A stretch of DNA of 64,000 nt, taken from NCBI GenBank assembly GCA_965232595.1, contig OZ246983.1, positions 4,774,001 through 4,838,000 on the forward strand. The letters run 5' to 3'. Source of the stretch: SZUA-309 sp965232595 (GTDB lineage: Bacteria; Pseudomonadota; Gammaproteobacteria; Pseudomonadales; Azotimanducaceae). Made by a program: the position numbers and the translations under genes. The first letter of the stretch is position 1. Every line of letters starts with the position of its first letter. Positions 23,297-32,886 of the stretch are shown piece after piece. Below the pieces are notes generated by a model. It worked only from the letters and a program-made list of their open reading frames with translations, ran no database searches and had not been told where the DNA came from.

Positions 23297-25042
23297 GTGC
23301 CCCTCCCCCGACCCGAGTATCCGCGCCCCCTTATCGTTCGAGACCGATGGCTGAATCTGAACGGGCAATGGCGGTTTCAGATGGATGTCCGGAACGAGGG
23401 TATGGAGGCCGGCTGGTTCGACTCCGGGTTGCCGGACCCGTGGCAGATCACCGTGCCCTACCCCGTCGAGTCCGAGGCCAGCGGCATCCATGAGATCGAG
23501 CCGGCGTCTGTCGTCTGGTACGAGCGGGAGGTGGACCTGCCTCCGGAGTGGCAGGGACGGGTTGCCTTACGCATCGGCGCCTGTGATCACTGGACCCGTG
23601 CGTTCGTGAACGGCCAGGAGGTCGGCCAGCATCGTGGTGGCTATGCGCCGTTCGCATTCGAGATTCAGCATGCCCTCAAGCCCGGCTCGAATCGCATTAC
23701 CCTCCGGGTGCAGGACTCGCTGTCCTGGACCCAGCCGCGCGGCAAGCAGGCTGGCACCACCCGCTGGCCGATCGACTATGACAGCGTCACCGGTATCTGG
23801 CAGACCGTGTGGCTCGAGCCGCTGCCTGCAGTCTCCATCGAATCGACTGCAACCAGGTTTTCCCATGCCACTGGCGAGCTGGTCTACAGCGTCTGTTTTT
23901 CCGCTCAGGTAGAAGGCCAGGTGACCGTCGAGATCAGCCGGGAGGGAGAGACCGTTGCCAGTGCAAGCGCAGAAACCAGCCTGCGCAGCGAAGTACGCCT
24001 GCCCTTCACGATCGAGAACGGCGATCTCTGGTCGCCGGATGCTCCCAATCTCTACGACGTGAACATCACGCTCACCGACAATGAGTCTGGCGGCAAAGAT
24101 CATGTGACCAGCTATCTGGGGCTCAGGGACATCTCGGTGGTTGACGGCGAGCTGCGACTGAACGGCAAAAAGCTGTATCTCCGGGGCGTTCTGGACCAGG
24201 GCTACTTTCCCGACGGCTGGTACGCGCCGCTGACGGATGACGACATCCGGGCCGACGTGGAGCTCACCCTGGCAATGGGGCTGAACTGCGCGAGAAAACA
24301 CCAGAAAGCAGAAGATCCGCGATACCTCTATTGGGCTGACAGGCTCGGCCTGATGGTGTGGGCGGAAATGCCCTCGGGAAAAATCTTCTCCACAGAGCTC
24401 ATCGAGACGCTGACGACGGAGTGGATCGATCTCGTGAAGCGGGATCGTGCTCACCCCAGCGTTATCAGCTGGGTGCCATTTAATGAGTCCTGGGGCGTCT
24501 GGCACCAGTCGGAGCGCCCGGAGCAGCGGGCGTTCGTGGATGCCATCGTCGCCCTGACGAAAGCTCTGGATCCGAGCCGTCCGGTCGTCGGCAACGACGG
24601 CTGGGAGTACTCGTCGGGTGACCTCTGGACGCTGCACCTCTACTTCGAGAATCGGGACATCTCGACCCGGCTGAACGAACTGATCGACTCCCCGGGCGCG
24701 TCAGTCACCGGTGCCGAGGGTGGCCACCCTCGTGCGGGCGCATTGCCCGGTGCTGATGTGACGGGGCTGCCGATCCTGCTGACGGAGTGTGGTGGGGTTG
24801 GCTTCGGCCAGTATGGAGATGAAGACTTCAGCTACGGCGAGCTCCCGCAAACCGAGGAGGCGCTCGAGGACGATATGCGCCGAATCGCTGACATGATCCA
24901 CGGTGCGGACCGGCTGCAGGGATTCATCTGGACCCAGCTCACGGACATCCAGCAGGAAATCAACGGCCTGCTCTACTTCGACAGGCAACCGAAACTGCCT
25001 TTATCAACGCTGAAGGAAATCCTCTCCAGCATCGGCAGATAA
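23297..25042 (+). CDS. Glycoside hydrolase family 2 protein
   Basis: This 581-residue protein has the GH2 order: N-terminal sugar-binding domain (LNGQWRFQMD, AFVNGQEVGQHRGGYAPF), an immunoglobulin-like domain and a TIM barrel. The acid/base Glu397 is in PFNESWG and the nucleophile candidate Glu497 in LLTECGG. No signal peptide is seen, so it would act on imported beta-glycosides or glucuronides in the cytoplasm. It starts at GTG 23297, 12 bases after the tetR stop. Confidence 0.9.
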   Translation: MPLPRPEYPRPLIVRDRWLNLNGQWRFQMDVRNEGMEAGWFDSGLPDPWQITVPYPVESEASGIHEIEPASVVWYEREVDLPPEWQGRVALRIGACDHWTRAFVNGQEVGQHRGGYAPFAFEIQHALKPGSNRITLRVQDSLSWTQPRGKQAGTTRWPIDYDSVTGIWQTVWLEPLPAVSIESTATRFSHATGELVYSVCFSAQVEGQVTVEISREGETVASASAETSLRSEVRLPFTIENGDLWSPDAPNLYDVNITLTDNESGGKDHVTSYLGLRDISVVDGELRLNGKKLYLRGVLDQGYFPDGWYAPLTDDDIRADVELTLAMGLNCARKHQKAEDPRYLYWADRLGLMVWAEMPSGKIFSTELIETLTTEWIDLVKRDRAHPSVISWVPFNESWGVWHQSERPEQRAFVDAIVALTKALDPSRPVVGNDGWEYSSGDLWTLHLYFENRDISTRLNELIDSPGASVTGAEGGHPRAGALPGADVTGLPILLTECGGVGFGQYGDEDFSYGELPQTEEALEDDMRRIADMIHGADRLQGFIWTQLTDIQQEINGLLYFDRQPKLPLSTLKEILSSIGR

Positions 25043-25072
25043 TGGGGCTGATCACGACTCCAGGGAGAATCC

Positions 25073-25780
25073 ATGTCGACCCCGAATCAGACCAGGTTCC
25101 ACCTCTACTACTGGCCGCTGCCGTTCAGAGGCTGCTTCGTCAGCTATCTGTTTGCCTATCGGGACTATCCGCTGCTCGAGAGCACGAGCTTTGAAACCAT
25201 CAACGAGCTGAAAAACCGCCCTCCAAATGAGCAGGAGATTCCTTTCGTGGGGCCGCCGCTGCTGCGGGATCTCGAGTCACGACAGTCACTCAGCCAGATG
25301 CCGGCCATTGTTGTCCACGTCTCACGCGAGCTCGATCTGCTGCCCGAAGATCCCTTCGAACAGGCCATGTGCCTGAAGGTGCTGATGGACTGCAACGACG
25401 TGCTGATGGAGATCTGCAGATACAACGGTTCCATGATGTGGGAACGGGCCGAGTGGGTACGCTTCCGATCAGAGCGCCTGCCGCTCTGGATGCGGGTGTT
25501 TGAGGAGTCCTTGAATCGCCGGACTATCGGCGCAGAACCGGTGAGCTTTGCGGATATCGGCACCTACGCGCTGTTCGGCAACATGACCCGCTGCCTGCCG
25601 GACCTGGAGAGCGATCTGCAGCGTCACGCCCCCGGGATCCACGCCCTCTGTCAGCAGATCGGTGCAAAGCCGTCGCTTGAGAGGTATGTTGCGGGCGAGG
25701 AAGAGCGGTACGGCAAGCTGTACTGTGGCGGTCAGATCGAAGAGTCGATCCGGAGAATGTTGGAGATGGACGCCGCGTAA
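25073..25780 (+). CDS. Glutathione S-transferase-like protein
   Basis: This 235-residue protein has a thioredoxin-like N-terminal half (FHLYYWPLPFRGCFVSYLF) and a helical C-terminal half (PVSFADIGTYALFGNM), as in GSTs. The N-terminal YWPLPFRG stands where the catalytic Tyr or Ser of other GSTs lies. It is 30 bases after the GH2 gene and 39 before an oxygenase gene, so probably part of one operon. Confidence 0.72.
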   Translation: MSTPNQTRFHLYYWPLPFRGCFVSYLFAYRDYPLLESTSFETINELKNRPPNEQEIPFVGPPLLRDLESRQSLSQMPAIVVHVSRELDLLPEDPFEQAMCLKVLMDCNDVLMEICRYNGSMMWERAEWVRFRSERLPLWMRVFEESLNRRTIGAEPVSFADIGTYALFGNMTRCLPDLESDLQRHAPGIHALCQQIGAKPSLERYVAGEEERYGKLYCGGQIEESIRRMLEMDAA

Positions 25781-25819
25781 CGCGAGCTCGCGGCATCAGG
25801 AGAGAGACGGAGGACCAGC

Positions 25820-27061
25820 ATGAGCACCATCCCCGAGGAGTTCAGCCCGGAGCACATCGCGGCACAGGCGTCGGCCGAGGCGCAGATGTATCGAGAGCAG
25901 GTGCGCTCCCAGGAACCCATGAAGTCCATGCTCGAGAACAACCCGGAGATCTACTTCGTGCCTCCGCAGCGTGGAAGTGACTGGGGCAAATGGGAATTCA
26001 AGCCCGGCTCCTACTACGACACCACAACCGGCGCGAAGCACCCCTACTGGAAAGACACCGCGCTGCCCCAGGCGAGCAAAGACATCAAGCAACTCAGGCA
26101 CGACATGCTCACCTGGGGTTACTGCAAGATTGAAGATGCCCTCTCTGCCGATCAGGTCGCCATAATGAAGGAGCGCGTGCTGGCACAGGCGGCGGGCGAG
26201 AAGATGGCGGGCATCGCCCAGAAGACGCCGAGCGGCCAGAACATCAACTGCTGCATCAACAAAGGGCGTTGCTTTGAGCTCTTCATCGAGCAGCATCCGG
26301 ACATCGCGCAGGGCGGTCCGCTCGTGGAGCAGCTGGTCACCGAAGCGCTGGGCCCGGGCTGGGTATGCGCGTCCCTGATCGCCGCCATCTCGCTGAAAGG
26401 CGGCGTGCCCCAGGCGCTGCATCAGGACCAGGGCATGTACCCGGAGTCGGCCAGCCCCATGAGCATCAACATACTCACCCCGCTGACGGACGTTGACGAG
26501 TCGAACGGCGGCACGCTGCTGATCCCCGGCAGCCATATCACCCTGTCCGAGGCGGCGCGGCAGGGCAAGCCAGTCGGCAAGCTGCCGCCGGCCATCAATC
26601 TGGACGCCAGGGCGGGCACCATGGTGATCACTGATGGCCGGCTGCTGCACGGCACCGGCATCAATCACACGGACACACCCCGGATCATCATGCTGAACGG
26701 CATGAACAAGCCCTGGATGCGCCAGCAGGAGAACTGGATGCTGTCCGTTCGTCCTGAGGTGCTGGCCCGGGCCAGCGACAAGCTGCTGCATCGAATGGGT
26801 TACCAGGCAACGACCGGCACGCAGACCAACGAGGGTCACGGTTTCGGCGCCAGAGGGGTGCCCGGCGAGGCAGCTGGTGCCACTGTCGATTTCCGTATCG
26901 CCGCAGATCGCGGTGAGTACCAGCGTGTCGGCGAGCTGAGTCCCGATTCCACCGCCGAGGAGCTGAACGCGCCCTACACGCTGCGCGAAGTGGTGGGCAA
27001 AGCCAGACAGGGTGGTCGCAGCGCTCCGGTGGGCATCACCGGCCTGCGCACCAGCGAGTAG
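25820..27061 (+). CDS. Phytanoyl-CoA dioxygenase family protein
   Basis: This 413-residue Fe(II)/2-oxoglutarate oxygenase has facial triad residues His201 and Asp203 (LHQDQGMYP) and His277 (RLLHGTGINH). GGTLLIPGSH is the usual strand before the distal histidine. An N-terminal region of about 90 residues precedes the domain. It would hydroxylate a small organic substrate. It follows the GST gene on the same strand. Confidence 0.9.
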   Translation: MSTIPEEFSPEHIAAQASAEAQMYREQVRSQEPMKSMLENNPEIYFVPPQRGSDWGKWEFKPGSYYDTTTGAKHPYWKDTALPQASKDIKQLRHDMLTWGYCKIEDALSADQVAIMKERVLAQAAGEKMAGIAQKTPSGQNINCCINKGRCFELFIEQHPDIAQGGPLVEQLVTEALGPGWVCASLIAAISLKGGVPQALHQDQGMYPESASPMSINILTPLTDVDESNGGTLLIPGSHITLSEAARQGKPVGKLPPAINLDARAGTMVITDGRLLHGTGINHTDTPRIIMLNGMNKPWMRQQENWMLSVRPEVLARASDKLLHRMGYQATTGTQTNEGHGFGARGVPGEAAGATVDFRIAADRGEYQRVGELSPDSTAEELNAPYTLREVVGKARQGGRSAPVGITGLRTSE

Positions 27062-27115
27062 GCTCCGCCGGATTATCCGTTGATGGTCACTTTCAGCCGC
27101 CCGCAGCAGTTTAAT

Positions 27116-27130
27116 TAATGATGGTCATTA
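27116..27130. promoter_or_regulatory. Palindrome upstream of the DUF1330-sulfatase operon
   Basis: TAATGA-TGG-TCATTA is a perfect 6-base inverted repeat in an AT-rich stretch 50 bases before the DUF1330 gene. It is a plausible operator; no regulator gene is adjacent. Confidence 0.4.
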
Positions 27131-27179
27131 TTTTCCGATTGATGTACACATACAGGGAAAACCGAGCGGAGGAGAGCCA

Positions 27180-27617
27180 ATGGAAGTGATCAACAGGGTC
27201 GTACCGAACGAGGAGCAAATGAAGGGCTTCATGGAGCCTGGCCACGATGGGCCGATCTACATGTTGAACCTGCTGAAGTTCAAGGAAAAAGCGGAGTACG
27301 AAGATGGCCGGCAAACCGATCTCACCGGCGCTGAGGCTTACGCGATTTACGGCGCGGAAGTGGTCGAGCACCTGGCGAAAGTCGGCGGTGCACCGATGTT
27401 CTCGGCGAGGGTCGAACGGCTGATGCTCGGCGAGGTGGAAGAACTCTGGGACACCGCGGCTATCGCCATGTATCCGTCCCGAGCCGCCATGATGGAGATG
27501 ATGAGTTCGCCCGACTACCAGGCATCCGCCGTGCACAGAGCGGCCGGACTGGCAGGGCAGCTGAACATCGAGCTGGTGGAGCCGATGGGCGCCTGGCTGA
27601 TGCAGCAACAGGGCTGA
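27180..27617 (+). CDS. DUF1330 domain protein
   Basis: This 145-residue small alpha/beta protein has the DUF1330 pattern: PIYMLNLLKFKEKAEYEDG, GAEAYAIYGAEVVEHLAKVGG and an AAMMEMMSSPDYQASAVHRAAGL-type segment. Such ferredoxin-like proteins accompany degradation clusters, and their activity is mostly unknown. GGAGGAG precedes the ATG, and the sulfatase gene follows after nine bases. Confidence 0.85.
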   Translation: MEVINRVVPNEEQMKGFMEPGHDGPIYMLNLLKFKEKAEYEDGRQTDLTGAEAYAIYGAEVVEHLAKVGGAPMFSARVERLMLGEVEELWDTAAIAMYPSRAAMMEMMSSPDYQASAVHRAAGLAGQLNIELVEPMGAWLMQQQG

Positions 27618-27626
27618 GGCAGAAAC

Positions 27627-29282
27627 ATGAAGTGGATTGGGGGAATCGCCCTGACGCTGGCGGTGCTGCTGGGCATCGGCTGGCTGTTCCGGGCAGAAAT
27701 CGCCCTGTTCGGCATCCATCAGATGATGGCCGCGCAGATGGAGATTGGTCCGACCCAGGAGATCAGCTGGTCCACCGGCACGGACAGCGAGGGACGCGGC
27801 CCCGCTGAGCGCCCGCCCAATATCGTCCTGATACTGGCCGATGATCTGGGCTGGAACGACCTCTCCATGAACGGCCCCAATCCCACTGTCCAGACCCCGA
27901 ACATCGATGCGCTGGCGGCAGAAGGTGTGAACTTCACGCAAGGCTACGCAGCCAACGGCACTTGCGCGCCGTCCCGAGCGGCACTGATGTCCGGGCGCTA
28001 CGGTACCCGCTTCGGTTTCGAGTTCACGCCCACACCCTCGGGCTTCATGCCGATTGTCGGCCTGGTCGCCGGCACCCGGGATCGCCCGCTGCAGCCTCCA
28101 GGCATCGCAAACACTGAGGAAGCCAGCCTCAGCTTCGGCGAGATGGGCATGCCGCCCTCGGAAATCACCCTGGCGGAGCTGCTGGCCGAGCAGGGATACC
28201 ACACGGCGCACATCGGCAAGTGGCACCTGGGCACCGAGAACGGCATGGCTGCCCACGATCAGGGCTTCGCTGAGAGCCTGCTGATGGCCAGCGGCCTGTA
28301 CGGCCGGCGGGACGACGAGGACGTCATTCAGGCCAGACAGGACTTCGATCCCATTGATCGTTTTCTCTGGGCCGCGTTGAACTTCGCCGCCAGCTTCAAC
28401 GGCGGCCCGGCGTTCGAACCGCCGAAGTACCTGACCGACTACTACACGGATGAAGCCGTCAAAGTCATCGAGGCCAACAGGGACCGCCCGTTCTTCCTGT
28501 ATCTCGCGCACTGGGCGCCGCACACGCCGCTGCAGGCGGCTCGGGAAGACTATGAGGCGCTGTCGCACATCGAGCTGCACCGCGAGCGGGTGTACGCGGC
28601 GATGATCCGCTCACTGGACCGGGGTGTTGGCCAGGTGATGGAGGCGCTGAAGGCCAACGGCCTGGACGAGAACACGCTGGTGATGTTCACGTCCGACAAC
28701 GGCGGCGCCGGCTACATCGGCCTGCCTGACGTGAATGCCCCCTACCGCGGCTGGAAGATCACCCTGTTCGAAGGCGGCATCCGCGCGCCGTTCCTGGCCC
28801 GCTGGCCGGCGAAGCTGCCTGCCGGGGCAACCTACGACGCGCCGGTGCACCACTTCGACATGTACGCCACCGCCGCTGCGGCTGCTGGCGCTGACCTGCC
28901 CACCGACCGGGTGATGGATGGGGTCGACCTGACGCCGTACGTTACCGGGGATGCGCCGGCCGAAGCGCCGCACGAGTATCTGTTTTTCCGCAGCGGCGCT
29001 GCTCAGGCCGTTCGCGACGAGCGCTGGAAGCTGATGGTCAGCGCGCCAGAGGGACTGCCGCGCAAGGAGTGGCTGTTCGATCTCAGGGCCGATGGCGAGT
29101 GGACCGATCTGCTGGCCGCACATCCTGAGGTTGCCGATCGTCTGCGCGGCGTACTCGAGACCCACAACAGCGCGCAGGCTGAGCCGCTCTGGCCCTGGAC
29201 CGGCACGACGGCCAACAACGTGGACCGCGATCTGTCGCAGGAAGACCAGCCGGGTGACGAGTTCGCTTACTGGTCGAACTAG
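27627..29282 (+). CDS. Sulfatase (arylsulfatase family)
   Basis: This 551-residue enzyme has an N-terminal hydrophobic anchor or signal (residues 3-22). The metal motif is ILADDLGWND, and the formylglycine site is Cys113 in TCAPSRAALMSGRYG, the full CxPSR signature. GKWHLG and TSDNGG supply further active-site residues. It hydrolyses a sulfate ester in the periplasm after maturation by a formylglycine-generating enzyme not seen here. It lies directly after the DUF1330 gene. Confidence 0.93.
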   Translation: MKWIGGIALTLAVLLGIGWLFRAEIALFGIHQMMAAQMEIGPTQEISWSTGTDSEGRGPAERPPNIVLILADDLGWNDLSMNGPNPTVQTPNIDALAAEGVNFTQGYAANGTCAPSRAALMSGRYGTRFGFEFTPTPSGFMPIVGLVAGTRDRPLQPPGIANTEEASLSFGEMGMPPSEITLAELLAEQGYHTAHIGKWHLGTENGMAAHDQGFAESLLMASGLYGRRDDEDVIQARQDFDPIDRFLWAALNFAASFNGGPAFEPPKYLTDYYTDEAVKVIEANRDRPFFLYLAHWAPHTPLQAAREDYEALSHIELHRERVYAAMIRSLDRGVGQVMEALKANGLDENTLVMFTSDNGGAGYIGLPDVNAPYRGWKITLFEGGIRAPFLARWPAKLPAGATYDAPVHHFDMYATAAAAAGADLPTDRVMDGVDLTPYVTGDAPAEAPHEYLFFRSGAAQAVRDERWKLMVSAPEGLPRKEWLFDLRADGEWTDLLAAHPEVADRLRGVLETHNSAQAEPLWPWTGTTANNVDRDLSQEDQPGDEFAYWSN

Positions 29283-29290
29283 GAGCGTCG

Positions 29291-30487
29291 TTAAAGCTGC
29301 AGAATCGCTTTCGCGACGATGTTGCGTTGAACCTCGGCGGAACCACCGGCAATGGTGCGCATCCGGTTGTTCAGATAGCTGGGCATGGCGGTGAGGTACA
29401 CGTCCGCACCAATGGCATCCGCACCGGCGACCTCCAGCGCGCCGGGCTGATAAGGCAGGCCGTAGTAGCCCGCCGCTTCGATGCAGAGCTCGTCCGCGTG
29501 CTGCAGCGCCTCCGAGCTGATTGCATTCAGCACCGATGAAACCGTGCCGGGCGTCTCACCCGCGTCCAGCTGATTGAGCACCCGCTGCTCTGAACCTTCC
29601 ATGGCCTGACATCTGACTTCCAGCGCGTGGCACTTGCTGCGGAAGCTCTCGCTGGCGGCCAGCGGCACGCCGTTCTCATTGGCCTGTTCGGCCATCTCGG
29701 CGAGCCGACGGAGCAGTCGGCGCAGTTCAATGGAGGACATCGAGAACCGTTCGAACTGAAGCAGGTACTTGGCGACGGACCAGCCGTCGTTTTCAGCCCC
29801 CACCCGATTGGCTTTCGGAACGCGGACGTTGTCGAAGAACACCTGGTTCAGCTCGTGGCTACCTTCGAGGTTGATGATCGGCTGCACGGTGATGCCCGGG
29901 CTCGTCATGTCGATGAGCAGAAACGAGATGCCCTGCTGAACCTTACCTTCCGTCGAGGTGCGCACCAGGGCGAACATCATGTTGGCGTGCTGGGCAAAGC
30001 TGGTCCAGATCTTGGTGCCGTTGACGATGTAGTCATCGCCGTCTGCAACGGCGGCGGTTTTGAGTGAGGCGAGATCGGAACCAGCCCCCGGCTCCGAGTA
30101 GCCCTGACACCAGATGTCCTCGCCGGAGAGAATTCTCGGCAGGTAGTAGGCCTTCTGCGCCTCCGAGCCGTAGCCGATCAACATGGGGCCGCACATCTTC
30201 AGCCCCATGGGTGCGATGCCTGGGACGTCGTAGCGCGCGCACTCCTGGGCGAAGATGTAACGTTGGGTCAACGTCCAGTTGGTGCCGCCGTATTCCTCCG
30301 GCCAGTCAGGCACCAGCCAGCCCTTCTTGTGCAGGAGCTTCTGCCAGGCCGCCGCCGATTCCGGCTCCTGCCAGATGCTGGTTTTCTTCCGGCCCGCTTC
30401 ACGCAGCTCGTCGGTCAGCGCGGCATCCAGGAAGGCTCGGACCTCCTGGCGGAACGCATCGTCTGCTTCTCTGCTTGTGGTTTCCAT
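29291..30487 (-). CDS. Acyl-CoA dehydrogenase
   Basis: This 398-residue flavoprotein has the three-part family organisation: an N-terminal helical domain (PEEYGGTNWTLTQ), a middle beta domain (WCQGYSEPGAGSDLASL, NGTKIWTS) and a C-terminal helical domain ending IAGGSAEVQRNIVAKAIL. Where short-chain enzymes carry the catalytic Glu (GEGT), this one reads GGSA, so its base lies elsewhere, as in FadE branches acting on bulky or sterol side-chain substrates. It introduces a double bond into an acyl-CoA. It converges with the sulfatase gene. Confidence 0.92.
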   Translation of the reverse strand: METTSREADDAFRQEVRAFLDAALTDELREAGRKKTSIWQEPESAAAWQKLLHKKGWLVPDWPEEYGGTNWTLTQRYIFAQECARYDVPGIAPMGLKMCGPMLIGYGSEAQKAYYLPRILSGEDIWCQGYSEPGAGSDLASLKTAAVADGDDYIVNGTKIWTSFAQHANMMFALVRTSTEGKVQQGISFLLIDMTSPGITVQPIINLEGSHELNQVFFDNVRVPKANRVGAENDGWSVAKYLLQFERFSMSSIELRRLLRRLAEMAEQANENGVPLAASESFRSKCHALEVRCQAMEGSEQRVLNQLDAGETPGTVSSVLNAISSEALQHADELCIEAAGYYGLPYQPGALEVAGADAIGADVYLTAMPSYLNNRMRTIAGGSAEVQRNIVAKAILQL

Positions 30488-30578
30488 ACCCGCAGTCAGG
30501 CCTCTCCCGGATAGCGATACGCAGGCATGATACCGTGGCTCCCGATCACTCGCTTCAATCGCAGGCTACCTCGAGATC

Positions 30579-31601
30579 TTGGACAGAATTCTGGAAATCG
30601 GCGGCTACGCGGCCGCCTACTGCGGCCGGCTTTACGCCCATGCCGGCGCCGACGTGGTCCGGGTCGAGCTGGCGTCTTCAGGCAGCCGTGCTGCCAAACC
30701 ACCGGCCTGGGCCAGTGACGAAGCCATGGGGCTGTACCTGCACCACGGCAAGCGCCGTATGTCGATCAGCGATCAGGAGCTGATTGAGCCGCTAGCAGCC
30801 GAAGCGGATGTGCTGGTGTGTGATGCGGCAACTGCAGACGATCTCGATCAGCTCGGGTTCGATGCGTGGGAAACGCCGGTCAAGGTTGCCATCACCCCCT
30901 TCGGACGAACGGGCCCGAAGCGCAACTGGCGCGCAACCCCCAACGTCATCCTCGCCATGGGTGGTTACACCCAGATCATGGGCGACCCGGATAAGGCCCC
31001 GCTGAACCTGCCCGGCCACTACCTGGAGTTTCAGACTGGCGCTCTGGCCTACGCGGCGGCAAATGCCTGCAGGCTGGCCGGCAAGCCGGACGTGGTCGAC
31101 ATCGGCATGCTCGAGACCCTGATGGCGCTGTCTCAGTTCACCACGGTGCGCTGGCACTGTGCAGGTGAACTGCGCAGCCGCCACGGTTCCGATTTCTACT
31201 TCGTAGTGCCGAGCAACCTGTTTGCCTGCGCGGATGGCTGGGTTTACATCAACATCGTCCCCGCATTCTGGGATCCCCTGACCGTGTTTCTCGAGCAGCC
31301 CGAGCTGTTGCTCGACGAACGCTTCTCGGACAACGACAGGCGCATGGCGAACCGTGACGTGCTGCACGAGATCATCGCGCGAACGCTGGCGCCATTGAGC
31401 AAAGCGGAGATCACCGAACGAGCCGTCCAGTGCAGGATCCCTCTGGGCGCGGTGCAGACCTTCGACGAGGTGCTGAACGATCCGCATCTGGCTGAGCGCA
31501 GGTTCTTCGAGACAGTCGAGGACGCAGGCGGCCGACCCTGGCGCAGTCCGGGCCTGCCCTTCCGCATCAGCGCGCAGGCAGCGGAGGGGTCCTCAGGTTG
31601 A
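30579..31601 (+). CDS. Short CoA-transferase family III protein (atypical)
   Basis: This 340-residue protein has the fold signatures of family III (GYAAAYCGRLYAHAGADVVRVE, PFGRTGPK, LADG-type ADGWVYINIVP) but is shorter than usual. In the nucleophile region it reads GHYLEFQTGALAY, with Glu150 where an Asp is expected. The start is TTG 30579. Its stop overlaps the TTG start of the next CoA-transferase by four bases, so the two are translationally coupled and may form a hetero-oligomer in which this subunit is not catalytic. Confidence 0.82.
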   Translation: MDRILEIGGYAAAYCGRLYAHAGADVVRVELASSGSRAAKPPAWASDEAMGLYLHHGKRRMSISDQELIEPLAAEADVLVCDAATADDLDQLGFDAWETPVKVAITPFGRTGPKRNWRATPNVILAMGGYTQIMGDPDKAPLNLPGHYLEFQTGALAYAAANACRLAGKPDVVDIGMLETLMALSQFTTVRWHCAGELRSRHGSDFYFVVPSNLFACADGWVYINIVPAFWDPLTVFLEQPELLLDERFSDNDRRMANRDVLHEIIARTLAPLSKAEITERAVQCRIPLGAVQTFDEVLNDPHLAERRFFETVEDAGGRPWRSPGLPFRISAQAAEGSSG

Positions 31602-32845
31602 GCCGCATTGACGGGCCGCTGAACGCACTTCGAATTCTGGACCTCACTCACGTCTGGGCCGGACCGCTGGCCGTACGCATGCTTTCAGATCTGGGTGCCG
31701 AGGTGATCAAGGTGGAGGCGCCTTACGGCCGCGGTCCACAGGTGTACCCATCGGAACCCCTGGGTGGCTGGCTCGGCGGAGCCCCCGGCGACGATCCCTG
31801 GAACAACAACGCGCTGTTCGTGAAGCTGCACCGCAATCGGCGCAGCCTGTGTGTTGATCTGAAGCAGGATGCCGGCAGAGCCCTGCTGCTCGAGCTGGTG
31901 GCAGTAGCCGATGTGATCATCGAGAACTTCAGCGCGCCGGCCATGCGCAGCATGGACCTGGGCTACGACGTTCTGCAGCGAGCCAACCCGGAGATCATCT
32001 ACGTCACCATGCCCGGGTTCGGAGCCAGCGGCCCGTACAGCGACCGCGTTGCGTTCGGACCGATCGTGGAGCCCATGTCCGGCCTCACCACCATGCTCGG
32101 CTATGGCCCGGACCAGCCGAGAAACTCCGCCATGGCGTTGATGGATCCGGTTGCGGCCACCCATGCGGTTGGCGCCGTGGTGACCGCGCTGCGGCAGCGA
32201 CAGGAAACCGGTCACGGCAGTTTCGTCGAGCTGTCGCTGCACGAGGGCGGCGTCGCCTACAACGGCCCGTGGCTGCTGGATCATCAGTTCGGCAGTGAAC
32301 CCCAGTGCCAGGGCAATCGGCACCCGGCCATGGCGCCGCACGGCATCTACCCGTGCCAGGGAGTAGATCAGTGGCTGGCGCTGGCTTGTGAGGATGACGA
32401 GCAATGGCAGGCGCTGCTCGAGTTGCTCATCCGGGATGACGCCGCGGACAAGCTGGAATCCGGCTGGCAACTCGATGAGCGGCAGCGCCGTGCGGACGAG
32501 ATCGACGCTGTCATCTGCCGCTGGACGGTCAGGCAGGAAAAGAACCTGCTCGCCGAGCGGTTGCAGCAGTTTGGGGTTCCCGCAGGCCCGGTCCGCACCA
32601 CCCCGGAGATGACGGCGGATCCCCAGGTGCAGCAACGGGGATTCTTCGTGCCCTACGAACGCTTCGGCACCCCGATGCCCGGCAACCCTATCCACCTGTC
32701 CGGGCTCGACAGCTCGCAGTGGTCACCCTGCCCGTCTCTCGGCGAGCACAACGCCGAGGTGCTGGCCGACTGGCTCGACTACGAAGCAGAGCAGATCAAA
32801 ACGCTGACCGGTTCAGGCGTGCTCCTCGACTCCCCGCCCGGATAA
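31598..32845 (+). CDS. CaiB/BaiF family III CoA-transferase
   Basis: This full-length 415-residue enzyme has LRILDLTHVWAGP, DLGAEVIKVEAP and NRRSLCVDLKQ, with Asp183 in LMDPVAATHA as the candidate nucleophile. It begins at TTG 31598 inside the previous stop (TTGA), after GGAGGGG. It is probably the catalytic partner of the preceding atypical subunit. Confidence 0.92.
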   Translation: MSRIDGPLNALRILDLTHVWAGPLAVRMLSDLGAEVIKVEAPYGRGPQVYPSEPLGGWLGGAPGDDPWNNNALFVKLHRNRRSLCVDLKQDAGRALLLELVAVADVIIENFSAPAMRSMDLGYDVLQRANPEIIYVTMPGFGASGPYSDRVAFGPIVEPMSGLTTMLGYGPDQPRNSAMALMDPVAATHAVGAVVTALRQRQETGHGSFVELSLHEGGVAYNGPWLLDHQFGSEPQCQGNRHPAMAPHGIYPCQGVDQWLALACEDDEQWQALLELLIRDDAADKLESGWQLDERQRRADEIDAVICRWTVRQEKNLLAERLQQFGVPAGPVRTTPEMTADPQVQQRGFFVPYERFGTPMPGNPIHLSGLDSSQWSPCPSLGEHNAEVLADWLDYEAEQIKTLTGSGVLLDSPPG

Positions 32846-32886
32846 GCAGCATCTGCCCACTTCCAGCCCCATGCTAGACTCCGGGC

